A DNA stretch of 64,000 nucleotides from Diphasiastrum complanatum (GCA_029204225.1 CM055107.1:7658873-7722872), one strand, 5' to 3'. Shown: positions 43,330-56,280, numbered from the stretch's first letter. Notes: generated by a model not told the origin, from the sequence alone. Translations and numbers: made by a program.

Positions 43330-44590
43330 TTTTTTGAGAACACACACATTCTATCGAGAGAGAACACACTTTTTGTAGAGAGAGGAGAGAGAACACACAT
43401 TCTAGAGAGAGAATGAGAGATTCCAAAGGAGAGAGAAAAGTGGATGGACATTCCACTCCTGGAGGTGGTCCCGAAATACAAAGGAAACTTGTGCTCATTG
43501 CATTACATAAATGAATTAAGAATTTAAAAGTTTTTTTCAATGGATTATAGGTTGACGGATGATAGCATGTGGGAAGACCTTTGGCTTTATATTTTAGATG
43601 CTTTCATTCCATATCGCTTGTGTGTGTGTGTATTGTCGGACAACCCACTCCTCCTGACCCTGCGCACAAAATCCATGCACTAAAGCGATATATGACTATA
43701 CATATCAATTATGTGCGTATTTAGTGCTGTCATTTTTTTTCCCTGAACCTATAGCCATGCACAAAAACGATATTTTGTCACATATATTGGCTTTGTGCGT
43801 CATATTCTCTTTCTCTTGCCTCCTCTATAAATAGACTCTATAAACATGTACATATTATCATCAAAATATAGATACAATAATACTTGTACACAATCCATCT
43901 TTGAGATTTTCATTGATATGAATATGAATTGTTACAATCAAGTTGAGTCTATGTGATAGCATTGTATTGAAATTTCTACTTGTTCCCTATTCCATAATGA
44001 TGATGAAATTTTTTTTTTATGATACTAAATTTCAATGTTCCTCCAATATTTGAATACTTTTGCCAATATCTCTGCATTTGTTCTCAAGCTCGTGTCTTTT
44101 ACGTACCTGCAAAAATTGACACAAATTGTGTTGCATTTTGAAAAGATCATTTAAAGAATAATTTAAGAATAGCTATTATATGACTGATTGCTGATATAAG
44201 CTATTAAAGAGAATAAAAATGTTTACAGCTACTTACCAGTTTTCCATTGGAAATCAATTTGAAATATGTGGGTGTATCATATTTTAGGAGCAATAGTTTC
44301 TACCTAAAGTAACTCAGGCTCCAATCTTCCTCCACCCCAATACAAGTTAGAAGTCCATCACTATAAATTATGTCATTAAATCCTTGTTTCATAAAACAAC
44401 TCAAGCACAAAGCTAAAATTATAATTTCCACAAGAATGAAGTTCTTTGCATGATCTAATCCACTTTAAACATACGAAGTAAAACACCAACACGCTCCTTC
44501 ACTAATGGATATTGTAAATCTCTAATTATGAATGAGGTTCTAATATTGTTGGAATGTAAGCTACACATTATCTGTCGTTGCATGAGAAAT
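43330..44590. other. Non-coding stretch with GA-rich and promoter-like words
   Basis: GAGA-rich 43355-43440, a short GT run at 43619-43630 and CTATAAATAG near 43826 (TATA-like). No boundaries found. Confidence 0.35.
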
Positions 44591-44609
44591 TTTCTAATGT
44601 CCCAGATTC

Positions 44610-44760
44610 GCAGTGCGTTGTATGGGTAGAGTTGTTGACTAGGACCGGCAAGGCGCAAGCTCGAATCCCAAATGCTACATAGTGACATCTTAGGAGCTTG
44701 CTCCTCAGTTGGTGCTGCCCACATGCCGATGTCATGTTGTATATGTTGTGAATAACCACC
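44610..44760 (+). repeat. Possible tRNA-derived SINE remnant
   Basis: TGGGTAGAGTTGTTGACT resembles RNA polymerase III box A. AGCTCGAATCC about 30 bases later resembles box B. No clear target duplication was seen. Confidence 0.35.
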
Positions 44761-45403
44761 ACTAGTTGCGTAACTCTATTACAAATAAATATTTAATGAA
44801 GTGCTCTTGTCCTTTTATTTCTATTTCAATGATAACTTTAAATCTATGATTGAAATTGAAGAGCCATGAGAAAATGCATTTCTATACTTTTTTTTTATCA
44901 AAGTGAACTTGTGATGATCTTAATCATATCAAGAACCTCTTGCTAAACTTCCTATTTTCGATTAAAAGAAATTTGAAGTCTCTAATGGAAGTAGAAGTTT
45001 AGGGAAAGGTGACAAAATTTCAAAATGAAATTTGACTGTCATTTCTTTTTGTGAAATTCTCACACTTCAAAACATCCTTCAAAATTTTGAACTTTTGGTC
45101 TAGCCTTAATGTGATAAAGTACAACCTTATTTGAAAGTGTCGTTTGTGCAATCCGGAGGATCGAAGGTATGCATCTAATGACAGAGGTATTTTGCTATGA
45201 GGTTGATATATCAAAGAGTTCCTTACTTTCCAACAAGTTCTTTCATATTATTTTATTTTTGATTCTTGGTCATGGTGAATCAATGAATGTTCATGAGTTG
45301 TTTTTGGAGTGCTATAATCTTAAATAAAGCCATTTTGTCTTAAGATAAGTAATTAACCTAATTAAGCATTTTTTATTGCTCTTCTCCATGGTTGTAAAAA
45401 TGA

Positions 45404-45493
45404 TCATCTAAGGGTTGTCTTAGTTGGTTAGCTTGGCATCCAAAGTTTCTTTGGTCCCAAGTTCAAGCCCCCCTTAGAAAACCAAGATGCATA
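45404..45493 (+). repeat. tRNA-derived SINE, copy 1
   Basis: Box A-like TTAGTTGGTTAGCTTGG and box B-like AAGTTCAAGCC. About 85 bases are shared with 62735-62819. Flanked by GTTGTAAAAATGA (45391-45403) and GTTGTAAGAGTGA (45494-45506), a 13-bp duplication with two mismatches. Confidence 0.8.
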
Positions 45494-45660
45494 GTTGTAA
45501 GAGTGAAACAAGTTATTGGTGGTGCAACTTGTCAATTTTATTGTGAATTGAATTTCTAAACCCAAGGGAAATTTTCCACAAGTAACCATTGATAACTTGT
45601 TTATAAATGAGGGTTATGTGGTTAAGCCGAAATCGAAGTTAGAATTTTTTTTGTGAGCAC

Positions 45661-45668
45661 TATATATC

Positions 45669-45714
<46 letters not shown>

Positions 45715-45717
45715 TTC
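45661..45717. repeat. (TA)n microsatellite
   Basis: Interrupted TA array next to the Helitron-like end. Confidence 0.95.
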
Positions 45718-45734
45718 ATATACATACATACATG

Positions 45735-45761
45735 CTAGTGGGTAAGCCCGTCGATGACGGG
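45735..45761 (-). mobile_element. Helitron-like 3' end, copy 1
   Basis: Minus strand reads a perfect hairpin CCCGTCATCGACGGG followed within ten bases by ...CCCACTAG, matching the Helitron 3' rule (hairpin then CTAG). The next base outward is C rather than the usual T. Element body, if any, extends to higher coordinates and shares GTGGCGGCC.ATG with 49360. Confidence 0.5.
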
Positions 45762-45911
45762 ACAACTGGACGTTGATTGCAGATAGTTTGTGTTTTGGTC
45801 GGACATCGATTGAGGATGATTTGTGTTTTGGACAGGAGGGCGTTTTGGGTGGCGGCCGATGCTTTTGACAATGGCAAGAGGCTGATTGTGGATTGTTTTC
45901 TCATGCAGCTG

Positions 45912-45915
<4 letters not shown>

Positions 45916-45989
<74 letters not shown>
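45916..45989. repeat. (GA)n microsatellite
   Basis: About 37 GA units. Confidence 0.98.
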
Positions 45990-45993
<4 letters not shown>

Positions 45994-46089
45994 TTTATTG
46001 TTTGTGGTATGTATATTTGTGTTGTATACATGTGTGCATGTGTTGATGTGTTTGTGAATATGTATGTTGAATGTATGTCTGTGTAGGGT

Positions 46090-46450
46090 GTGTGTTTAAT
46101 GGAAAACACACTATGGAGAAACCACCCAACCAAGTAGAAGCAACCAATCAACTCTAGAAGCTTCACCCCTAAGCCAAGGAATAAAAAGCATGAAAGTAGA
46201 GTGAGAGCCTGACAATGAATCAACCATAAGATGAGGTAGTAGGGCAAGTTTGGCCTCCTTCTATAGAGTCTGGAACCACCTTGGTCCCAACTCCCCTATA
46301 CATAGATTCATCTAGAATAGAGTCTCTATGGATGGATCATCTATTCATAGAATTGCTATTGATAACTCTACACATGCACATACGGTCCCAAACCTTGAAC
46401 TAAATCCATTTAGTGTGTTCTGGGCCTCACAAGGATATTAAACAATATCT
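46090..46450 (-). repeat. Gypsy-type LTR fragment, copy 3
   Basis: Matches 30510-30865 over most of its length (shared AAACACACTATGGAG, TCTATTCATAGAATTGCTAT, GGCCTCACAAGGATATTA) in the same orientation. Both ends are truncated; one abuts the region after the GA array. Confidence 0.75.
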
Positions 46451-47005
46451 CAATTAATTTTGGACTTTCCCAAACTCCATTTTCAGAAATGGACTCAAGA
46501 ATTTACAGCACACCAAATTAAACATAGTTTTGATATAATTAATACTTTGATTCATTCATCTAAATTGGTATCATCCAACAATAAAGACATCACTCAAATT
46601 GACAATACTTTCAGTATAACTGCAACAACTAATTTTGAATCTCACATTCAAATGAAAATATTCAAACATCTTATAAGACATCGAACAAACATCCATAACA
46701 ACTTGTTTTAAAAATGAGCTCGTCTATTATATTCTGAAAAATGGCGGTAACAACCCCTACCGCCTGGGGCATTTACAATCTATTACAAAAGATATGCATT
46801 GCCCAAAGTATTATTTGAACTTGAATCTAATTCCACATCGTCAAGACCCACATCCCTCGACTGCGGTTCTCCGGTAGACTGGCTTTCAGAACCCGACTAC
46901 AAAGATCTTACAACATCGAGATAAGACTTTGTCACCCCGATGTTTTCCAGAGTGTCGACGCATATAAGTTTGCAACCCATGACATTTAATAACGGCGCCA
47001 CATAG
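46451..47005. other. Unassigned stretch
   Basis: Shares TCTCAATTAATTTTGGACTT with 40290-40310 next to another LTR copy. Otherwise no motif. The part after 46740 may be 3' flank of the next gene. Confidence 0.35.
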
Positions 47006-49191
47006 TTAAAATAACTTGAACAAGCAGACCGACCATTCAGGAGCAGAGAAAGACTCAACAATGGAGTTGATGCCTTCCCAATGTTTTGCTCTGTTTTTAG
47101 CAGCCGGGCTACAAGTCACAAATTTTTTAGGCACCTTCCCTTGGTCGCCAAAACACGGACTCAAAAATTTGAGTTTACTATGCACACAGGCGCTCAGATC
47201 ACTTGGTGTATCAGCATTATACAAGACATATAGAATAGGTTGCAAATTTTGCATTTGAACTCCACCTTGTTTTAGAGGGGTAGCAAGCTCGTAATGACCC
47301 TCAAATATCGAGAGTTTTATGTCGTTCATTGATTTTAAGCTTCCCTTGACTCCCTCTTTAATACTTTGTTCCAAAAATAGTACAATAACACACAATTTGT
47401 GTTCTGCCATGAGGGTGGCCAGACAATGTCGCACACCAATGTAGTGATGTAACTTGAACTAATCGACTTAATATTATAAAAAATGTACCGTGTGGGACTC
47501 TCCCAAGCAGATGAAGGAACGTCCATGAAGTTTGATTCATCGACTCCACAACAATTTGCTTCATTTCCTTTGGAGGTCTTCACTTTGCAAGAAAATCTCC
47601 AAGAAGTGCCAGTGCTGCTCCCTGCATGACTTTGTCCCTGACTTATTTTTTCTTTTATTTTTTCAACAAATTGTGTTAAAGAGGGTGGTATGGCAGTCTG
47701 CAGCTTAGATGATATGCTTCTGCTGTTGCTTGTAGCCACTCTAATCCAATCATAGGCAAACTTTTTGTTGATAGACGAGGATAGGTGCTTTATTGCCTCT
47801 TTGTCATACTGCACATCTGCTGACAGATCGTTCTCTAAAGAAATAAAAAACTTTACAACGTGCAGAGCTATTGTTTCCTTGACAATTGTCGCCACACCAT
47901 CTTCAATGTATTTTTCTCTATTTTTTCTGCCAGAATACAATTGGCCCTCCAAGAGTTTTTTGCATACCTTCATACAAATTGGGTTAGGCAAGTACCGTAG
48001 TGATTTGAAAAATCTTACAATGAGTGGAACGGTCTTTTGATATTGTGGTGCAAATGCTGGCTCATCGTATGGAAAAGACCCAACCACATAACGCTTCATA
48101 ACTTCCAAGTAGTTATCAAACGCGTCATCCGAACGTAGCAAGATAATGATATACTCCTCAAAGGTTTGATACAAAGTTTTCAAAGGCAACCTTCCCTTCA
48201 ATGTGCCAACGAGCTGACTACCGAGAATGCTTGACAATCCCTGATAAAATTGGGCCATTCTTTTGCTCGTCTCTTGATCTAGCTTCACTCCTTTGATGTA
48301 TCGAGGCCTGTCCAACAAGATCCAGAGCTCTCGTGCACGCTCCATTATTTCAGCCAGGTTGCTCATTTTACGTTTGCTCTCAGGTTCATAATTCAACCTG
48401 TTGGACTCCAATATGTAGCGGGGCATGCTTTTATATATACAAATATACACAAGCACATATGCAAATAGCCTATTGTATAGTCGGTTGTGAAGATTACCAG
48501 TTCTAACTGCGGTCGATGCTATCTTGTTACAGGCACAACAAAAATGCTGACCATCAATATGCTCAAAAGTACAATGAGATAAGAACATATTTTTGCATAG
48601 CCCATCCAATCTGGAACCTTCATTGGTGTCCGTCTCTTTTGAATACAACTCTAAATACAATTGCGTTGCTTCCACCATATCCACACGTTTGAATTCACGG
48701 TACATCTTTAAAAATTTCTCTGGAATGTCGAACAAAACCTCTGGTTCATTTTCACTCTTGAAAGAAATCGGTCACACTATGACATTAATGGAAGTAGGTG
48801 CAGGCCCATTTGTCGCGCAGACTGATTGATACAACTACTCAACAAAAGAAAAATCAAGGGCACGTTGGTTCGTAAAAAGCGAGGCTCGACGAATATTCTT
48901 TGACTCAATTCGATACATATGCTTGCCCCAAACATAACCAGCATCATCAGAGGAATATGCATCGAGATTGACATTTGTTTCCTCTTCAAACTCACCCAAT
49001 GCATCATCATTATTGGAGGATGATACAATGTCATAGAGGCCTCCAGATATTGTTCCAGTCAGATCAACCCTTGGCTCCAGTGGACATTTTCCAACCTGTC
49101 CAACCGGCCTTCGACCAACAGAAATTTTGTCTTCTGGGTGGCATCATTTCGATGTAACTTTTTGACGTGCTTGTTTTCTGCCTCTCATCAT
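47006..49191 (-). pseudogene. Decayed gene of unrecognised family, about 725 codons
   Basis: The start ATG pair is at 49191/49188 (MMRGRKQARQKVTSK). One frame continues to 47335 (619 codons) with only three stops: TGA 49146-49144, TAG 48837-48835 and TGA 48774-48772. After about 47480, reading moves by one frame into 47434-47006 (RHCLATLMAEHKLCVIVLFL ... LFKLF), by frameshift or a very short intron. Visible parts: basic N-terminus; acidic Ser/Asn/Asp stretch; KHMYRIESKNIRRASLF; a Cys/His cluster (CKNMFLSHCTFEHIDGQHFC then CAC) that could bind zinc; a long helical region (AEIMERARELWILLDRPRYI, YQTFEEYIIILLRSDDAFDN). I do not recognise it. The long clean 466-codon stretch suggests recent loss of function. 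Confidence 0.65.
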
Positions 49192-49267
49192 ATAAACAAC
49201 ATTGGTATGAGAAGACGAAAACGTAAAGTTTTTAATATGTATATTATATATATGAGTTTATGACAGT

Positions 49268-49294
49268 ATATATATATATATATATATATATATA
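49268..49294. repeat. (TA)n microsatellite
   Basis: TA array directly next to the Helitron-like end, a typical A/T target. Confidence 0.95.
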
Positions 49295-49357
49295 CTAGTA
49301 AAGAGTGCCCGTCGTTGAATATATATACTAGTAAAGAGTGCCCGTCGTTGATGGGCA
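49295..49357 (-). mobile_element. Helitron-like 3' ends, two in tandem
   Basis: ACTAGTAAAGAGTGCCCGTC occurs twice, 33 bases apart (CTAG at 49295-49298 and 49328-49331). The inner copy has the full hairpin TGCCCATCAACGACGGGCA (minus strand, 49357-49339), then CTCTTTACTAG, followed by T of a TA run. This fits Helitron 3' termini (hairpin, CTAG, insertion at A|T). The body would run to higher coordinates. Its 5' TC end was not found. Confidence 0.6.
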
Positions 49358-50440
49358 ATGGCGGCCGATCTAGGTGGCGGCCAATGATTTGGAAATTCAG
49401 TATGTCATTGACGGACGCTGATTTTCCGATCTAGGTGGCGATGGTCCCTATGTGGCCTAAATGCGGTCCTTACGTGACGGTCCTTATGCGGCCTAAATGC
49501 GGTCCCTATGCCTTCGTTCAGACCGTATGTAGCCGTATGCGAGACCCTTGCAGTGTGGTTTGCGGTTCGTTCACTTTGTTCAGACCATAAGCAATACTTT
49601 ATAGTGTGATTGAGGTTCGTTCACTTCATTCAGAGCATAGGCGAGACTTTGTGATTGTGCTTTGTATGTGATCGCAATCGTTGATTTTGCGGTCCTTTGC
49701 GATGAAATGCGGTCGTATGCAGTCAAAATGGGATCCTTTGCGATATGAGAGAGAGCATCGTTTCCTTCGTTCAGACTGTATGTAGCCGTAGGCAAGATTG
49801 GCATTCTTGATTGTAAATGACATAAGTTTCTAACGTGCTCTAAAACTATTTGTGTTCTTTAACCATTAATTGAACTTAAGTTGTTGAGGACTACTGTCTA
49901 GAAACGAACAGTTTGCGAACACGATTAATTTATTGTCTGCACAACCACGAACACATCAAACATTTCTCGACTCTCTGTTGATACCTGAATTAGCCGAAGT
50001 GTAGTACTACCGTACTACTCTGATAACATCTCACCGGTAGAACGCATTTCATTCGATTTGATAGAGGCGAGATTGTTGTTATGAAATTATTAACATTACA
50101 TTCCCCAAACACAAGTAATACTGGTTACTTTCCAATGTCTGTCGACAACCAGAATAACATTCGAAACCACTTGTCATAATTGTACCAATAAATACATAAC
50201 TTTCTAACGCTGTCCCCTGTGGGAACGACATTATTTACTACAAAATCTATATCAACCTTGTTGGTATAGTACGAGACATGCAAAAGTGTACATAAGTTTA
50301 AATATATATATAGATATATATGAATATGTAACCATATATAATCTCATATGTAATTAAGTTTTTTAAATTAGAAAAAAAGTTTTTAAAACCCCCACGTCTT
50401 GTTAAATTAAATTTTCTAAATTTAAGAAAAGGTTAAATCC
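49358..50440. other. Putative Helitron body and AT-rich flank, non-coding
   Basis: 49380-49800 repeats words such as GCGGTCC.TATG and TTCGTTCAGACCGTATG(T/C)AG at irregular spacing. 49810-50440 is AT-rich with no coding. No Rep/helicase motif, so any Helitron here is non-autonomous. Confidence 0.4.
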
Positions 50441-51601
50441 CCCCACCCACCCGCCTCGGTGGGTGGTCCAGGGGGAATGGAATATAAAAAAAAGTTTTTT
50501 TTATTAGAATGCCCCCTAAGGGCCCCACCTGTTGCGGCGGGTGGACAAGGGGGAATTCAAAAGAAAGTTCTTATTATAGATTTCTAGACCCGCAACACCC
50601 GCCATTTTTTTATTTTATTTTTGCCACCAAAAATTTTGCGAAGGCTGCCTTTGCAAAATTTTCACTCTCGAAGCATCGTGAAAATTTCTCGAAGGCAGCC
50701 TTCTCAAAGCCATCGCAAAAATTTTTGCGTCGAAGCATCGCGAGAATTTCACGAAGACTGCCTTTGAAAATTTTTTGCGAAGCATCGAGCACCGCAAAGG
50801 CTACCTTTGCGAAATTTTCGCAAAGGTAGCCTTCGTGAATATTTCGTAAAGGTGGGCTGGCTCCCTCTCACCTACCCGTCGCGGGGAGTGGGGAGGATAG
50901 GAGCATTAACGAAAATTGTCGAGAAAATTTTTTGCGATGCCTTCGTGAAATTTCGCGAAGGCATCTTCGTCAATGTTCCCCCTCCCCCTTCCGCCCACCC
51001 GTGATGCCTTCTAAAATTTCGCGAAGCATCGAGCACGAAAATTTCGCGAAGGCTGCCTTCGCGAAAATTTTGTGAAGGCAGCATTTGCGAAAATTTTGCG
51101 AAGTCTTCACGACGCCTACCTTCACGAAATTTTCGCGAAGGCAGGCAACGAGGATTTATGCGAACCCCCTCGCCCACCCGCCGTGGTGGGTGGGGGGGGA
51201 GAACATTAACGAAAATTGTTGCAAAATTTTTTTTGCGATGCCTTCGTGAAATTTCGCGAAGGCATTTTTGTCAATGTTCTCCCCCCCCTGGCCCACCGGC
51301 AATGCCTTCGAAAATTTTGCGATGGTAGGAAGGGGGAATTTTCGCGAAGGTAGGCTGGCTTCCCCTCACCCACCCGCCACGGTGTGTGAGGGGGGGGACA
51401 TTAACGAAAATTGTCACGAAAAATTTTCGCAAAATTTTGTGAAGGCATTTCGTCAATGTTTTCTCCCCCAGCCCACCCGCGATGCCTTCAAAAATTTCGT
51501 GAAGCATCGAGAGCGAAAATTTCGCAAATGGCAAACAAGGAGAATTTTTGCGAAGGCAGACTGACTCCTCCTCGCCCTCATGAAAATCTATCGCAAACTG
51601 G

Positions 51602-51641
<40 letters not shown>

Positions 51642-52019
51642 CGGGGGGGAGGGGGACATTAACGAAAATTGTCGCGATGCCTTCGCGAAATTTTGCGAAG
51701 GCATTTTCGTCAATGTTTCCCCCCCCTCCGGCCCATCCGCGATGCCTTCAAAAATTTCACGAAGCATCGCGAAAATTTTGAAGGCATCGCAAAGGCAAGC
51801 AAGGAAAATTTTTGCAAAGGCTGGCTGGCTCCCCGTTGCCCACCTGCCGCCGTGGGTGGGTGGGGGGGGGGGTAGAAACATTAATGAAAATTGTCATAAA
51901 TTTTGTTTTGCGATGCCTGAAATTTCGCGAAGGCATTTTGGTCAATGTTCCCCCACCCACTGCGGCGGGTGGTTGGGGGGGGGGGGATTTATAAAAAAAC
52001 ATTTAAAACAAAAGTTTTT

Positions 52020-52030
<11 letters not shown>
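50441..52030. repeat. TTCGCGAA/AAAATTTTGCGAAGG repeat block with GC palindromes
   Basis: Words TTCGCGAA, GCGAAAATTTTCGC and GCGAAGGC(A/T) recur dozens of times on both strands. The repeat is nearly self-complementary, which opens spurious frames both ways. Interspersed are palindromes of the CCCACCCGCC.GGCGGGTGGG type near 50455, 50525, 50875, 51170, 51375, 51840 and 51955, often followed by poly-G. Confidence 0.85.
51604..51660. repeat. Poly-G run
   Basis: About 38 uninterrupted G residues within 51604-51641, then interrupted G. It may be length-variable or an assembly artefact. Confidence 0.9.

Positions 52031-52481
<451 letters not shown>

Positions 52482-52563
<82 letters not shown>
52482..52563. 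repeat. (CT)n microsatellite
   Basis: About 40 CT units; imperfect CT-rich sequence continues to 52760. Confidence 0.98.
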
Positions 52564-52567
<4 letters not shown>

Positions 52568-52842
52568 TTCCATCTCCTTCCCTCTCCGCTCTCTCTCTCA
52601 CCCTCTCCGCTCTCACCTTTCATCTCTCTCTCACCTTCCATCTCCTTCCCCGCTCTCTTTCGCACCTCCCTCTCCCCGCTCACCTCTCATCTCTCTCTCT
52701 CAATTCTCTTTGCTCTCTCACCTCCCATCTCTGCGCTCTCTCACTCACCTTATCTATCTCTCTCTCTCGATCCATCTCCATCTCACCGGATCAACCATCA
52801 TCCTATTGCTCCTTGCTCGCTCTCTCTCCCGATCCTACTCCT

Positions 52843-52865
52843 CCTCTCTCTCTCTCTCTCTCTGG

Positions 52866-52932
<67 letters not shown>
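52843..52932. repeat. (CT)n microsatellite
   Basis: Two runs split by GGCTT, about 40 units. Confidence 0.98.
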
Positions 52933-52937
<5 letters not shown>

Positions 52938-53202
52938 AGTAGAGTTCTCTCTCTCTCTAGAACTTTCTAAATCACTAAAATTCTGGAAGTTGCCATTGCC
53001 CCTTCAACTGCCCCCGTCAGCTGCCCGTTGATGAAGATTTAGGGCACATGTGTGGCTCAATCAAAATTTTAGAATCAGTTTTTCTCTACAATAGCATGTA
53101 TTCTCTCTCTCTCTCTCTCTCTCTAACTCTCATGTTTTGGAGGCTCTCTCTCACGGGAGTTTAAAAAAATTTACAACTAATTATTCTATTTCCGCCAGTG
53201 GT

Positions 53203-53830
<628 letters not shown>

Positions 53831-53836
53831 TTTTAA

Positions 53837-53837
<1 letters not shown>

Positions 53838-53899
<62 letters not shown>
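53838..53899. repeat. (TA)n microsatellite
   Basis: About 30 TA units. Confidence 0.98.
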
Positions 53900-53901
<2 letters not shown>

Positions 53902-53919
53902 TTTTTTTAAACTAAAAAA

Positions 53920-56280
53920 ACTAATCTACGCGGCGGGTTTGGGAGGAGGGGTGTGAATTTTTTTTTATTATAAAAACTAATTAAAACTCCCCCACGCCCA
54001 GCTGCCGTGTCGAGTGGGCCCGGGGGGGGGGGGGGGGTTTACTTAGTTTTTTAATTAAAGAGCACTTATTTTTAATAATTTTTATTCTATTTTTTACCCC
54101 CGCCTCCGCGCCCACGTTTTTTTTTTAACTTTATACCCCACCCCCCGCTCCCCCACCCGCCGCGGTGTGTGGGCTGGGGCAAAATTTAAAAAAAAACTTT
54201 TTTTTAATGTTTCCAAACCCATCCCCTCGCCCACCCGCCGCGGTGTGTGGGCAGGAGGGGGATCTAATAAAAAAAAGTCGTTTACAATGGCGGGGGGTGG
54301 TTAAATTTTGTTTTCTCTAGTTTTTCAAGTATCCAAAATTTCGAGTTAGTCAAATTTGTGTCTTCAAGAATTCGTCCCTAAAATTCGCGTCTTCAAGAAT
54401 TCGTCGCAAATATTCGAGTCTCCCATAAATTCGATTCATCTCCAAAATTTTCGAGTCTCCAAAATTCGAGTCGTCTCCAAAAATTTGAGTTGTCTCCAAA
54501 AATTCGTGTCTCCAAAATCCCCTGCCTTCACTAGAAATTTAAGATAAGAACTTTTTTTGAATTCCCCCCGGCCCACCCGTCGTGGCGGGTGGGCGGGTGG
54601 ATTCTAATAAAAAAAAGTCGTTTATAATTCGAGTCGTCCAAAAAATTTCGTGTCTCCTCCAGCTTGGAGTTTCCAAAAATTTGAGTTGTCTCGAAAATTT
54701 GACTCGTCTCCAAAATTCGACTCGTCTCCAAAATTCGTGTCATCTCCAAAATTTTGAGTCGTCTCCAAAATTCGAGTCGTTTCTTAAATTTCAAGTCGTT
54801 TAAAAAAATTCAAGTTGTCTCCAACATTTCGAGCCTATAAAGTTGCGGGTCTTCAAGAATTCATGTCTTTAAAAATTTCGTGTCTCCTCCAGCTTGTAGT
54901 CTCCAAAATTTTGGGTCTACAGATTTCCGAGTCTCCAGCTTTTTGAGTTGCCAAAAATGTGAGTCTCCCAAAATTCGTGTCGCCAAATATTCGAGTCTCT
55001 AAAAATTCGTGTCTCCAAAAATTTGAGTCTCCAAAATTTTCGAGTTGTCTCCAAAATTCGAGTCGTCTCTAAAATTTCAAGTCGTCCAAAATTTCGAGTT
55101 GTCTCCAACATTTCAAGTCTCCAAAATTCGAGTCTCCAAAATTTGAGACTCTAAAATTTTGAGTCTCTCAAAATTTCGCGAAGGTAAGCAGTGAAAATTT
55201 CGCGATGTCGACGCCTTCGCGAAAAAAACGGCAGGTGGGGGTTCTAATAAAAAACAGTTGTTTACAAGGGCTCCAAAATTTAATTCGAGTCGTTTAAAAA
55301 TTCGAATCGTCACAATTCGAGTCTCCAAAATTTGAGTCTTTAGCTTTCGAGTCTCCAACTTTTTGTGTCACCCAAAATTCGAGTCGCCAGAATTTGAGTC
55401 GTCTCCAAAATTTGTCACCAAAATTGGTGTTGTATCCAAAATTTCGAGTCGTCTCCAGAATTCGAGTCGTATCTAAAATTTTGAGTCGTTTAAAAAAATT
55501 CATGTTGTCTCCAACATTTTGAGTCTATAGAATTTTGAGTCTTCAAGAATTCGTGTCTTTAAAAATTTCTTGTCTCCTCCAGTTTGGAGTCTCCAAAATT
55601 TCATGTCTACAGCTTTTCAAGTCTCCAGCTTTTCGAGTCACCAAAAATTTGAGTCTCCCAAAATTCGAGCCTCCAAAATTTTCGTGTTGTCTCTAAAAAT
55701 TCGAGTCGTTTAAAAATTCGAGTTGTCTCCAAAATTTCGATTCTCCAAAATTCGAGTTGTCTCCAAAATTTTTGAGTCTCAAAAATTTGAGTCGTCTCCA
55801 AAATTCGAGTCATCTCTAAAATTTCGAGTCTCCAAAATTCGAGTTGTCTCCAAAATTTCGGAGTCTTGAAAATTCGAGTTGTATCCAAAAATTAGAGTCT
55901 CCAAAATTAGAATCTTCGAAATTTGAGTCATCTCCAAAATTCGAGTCGTCTCCAAAAATTCGAGTCGTCTCCAAAATTCGAGTCGTCTTTAAAATTTCGA
56001 GTCGTCTCCAACATTTCGAGTCTCTAAAATTTCGAGTCTTCAAGAATTCGTGTCATCTTCCCCATTCCCCTTCCCCTTCCCTTGCCCACCCGCCGCGGCG
56101 GGTGGCGGTTGGAATTAAAAAAAAAATGTTTTTATTTGAAAATTCTAGCCCCCCCCCCCCCGTTCCCCCGCCGTTTTTTTTTTAATTTTCGTCTCCCTAC
56201 CCACCCGCCGCAATAAACTAATGGACTCCATTTTTTTTAAATTCACCCTCCCCGCGCCCACCCGTCGCGGGGGGGAGGGG
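53920..56280. repeat. GTCTCCAAAATTCGAG repeat block with GC palindromes
   Basis: From 54330 to 56060 the word GAGTC(GT)TCCAAAATTCGAG or variants recurs over 80 times at 13-20 base spacing. Palindromes of the CCCACCCGCCGCGGCGGGTGGG type bound and punctuate it (about 53995, 54150, 54230, 54570, 56090, 56260). Three-base bias keeps frames open on both strands (ESSPKFESSPK plus; RRLEFWRLEIL minus), so these ORFs are repeat artefacts. A short TTCGCGAA patch near 55185 links it to the block at 50441. Confidence 0.85.

Noticed and set aside
45735-46247. 170-codon minus frame with Leu-Ser run
   Set aside because: Produced by the GA/CT array joined to LTR sequence.
47006-49310. The 47-49 kb gene as Helitron cargo
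   Set aside because: The Helitron-like 3' ends point the element body to coordinates above 49310, away from the gene.
54356-56185. Plus frames with ESSPKFES and minus frames with RRLEFWRLEI
   Set aside because: Direct read-outs of the CTCCAAAATTCGAG array, not protein genes.
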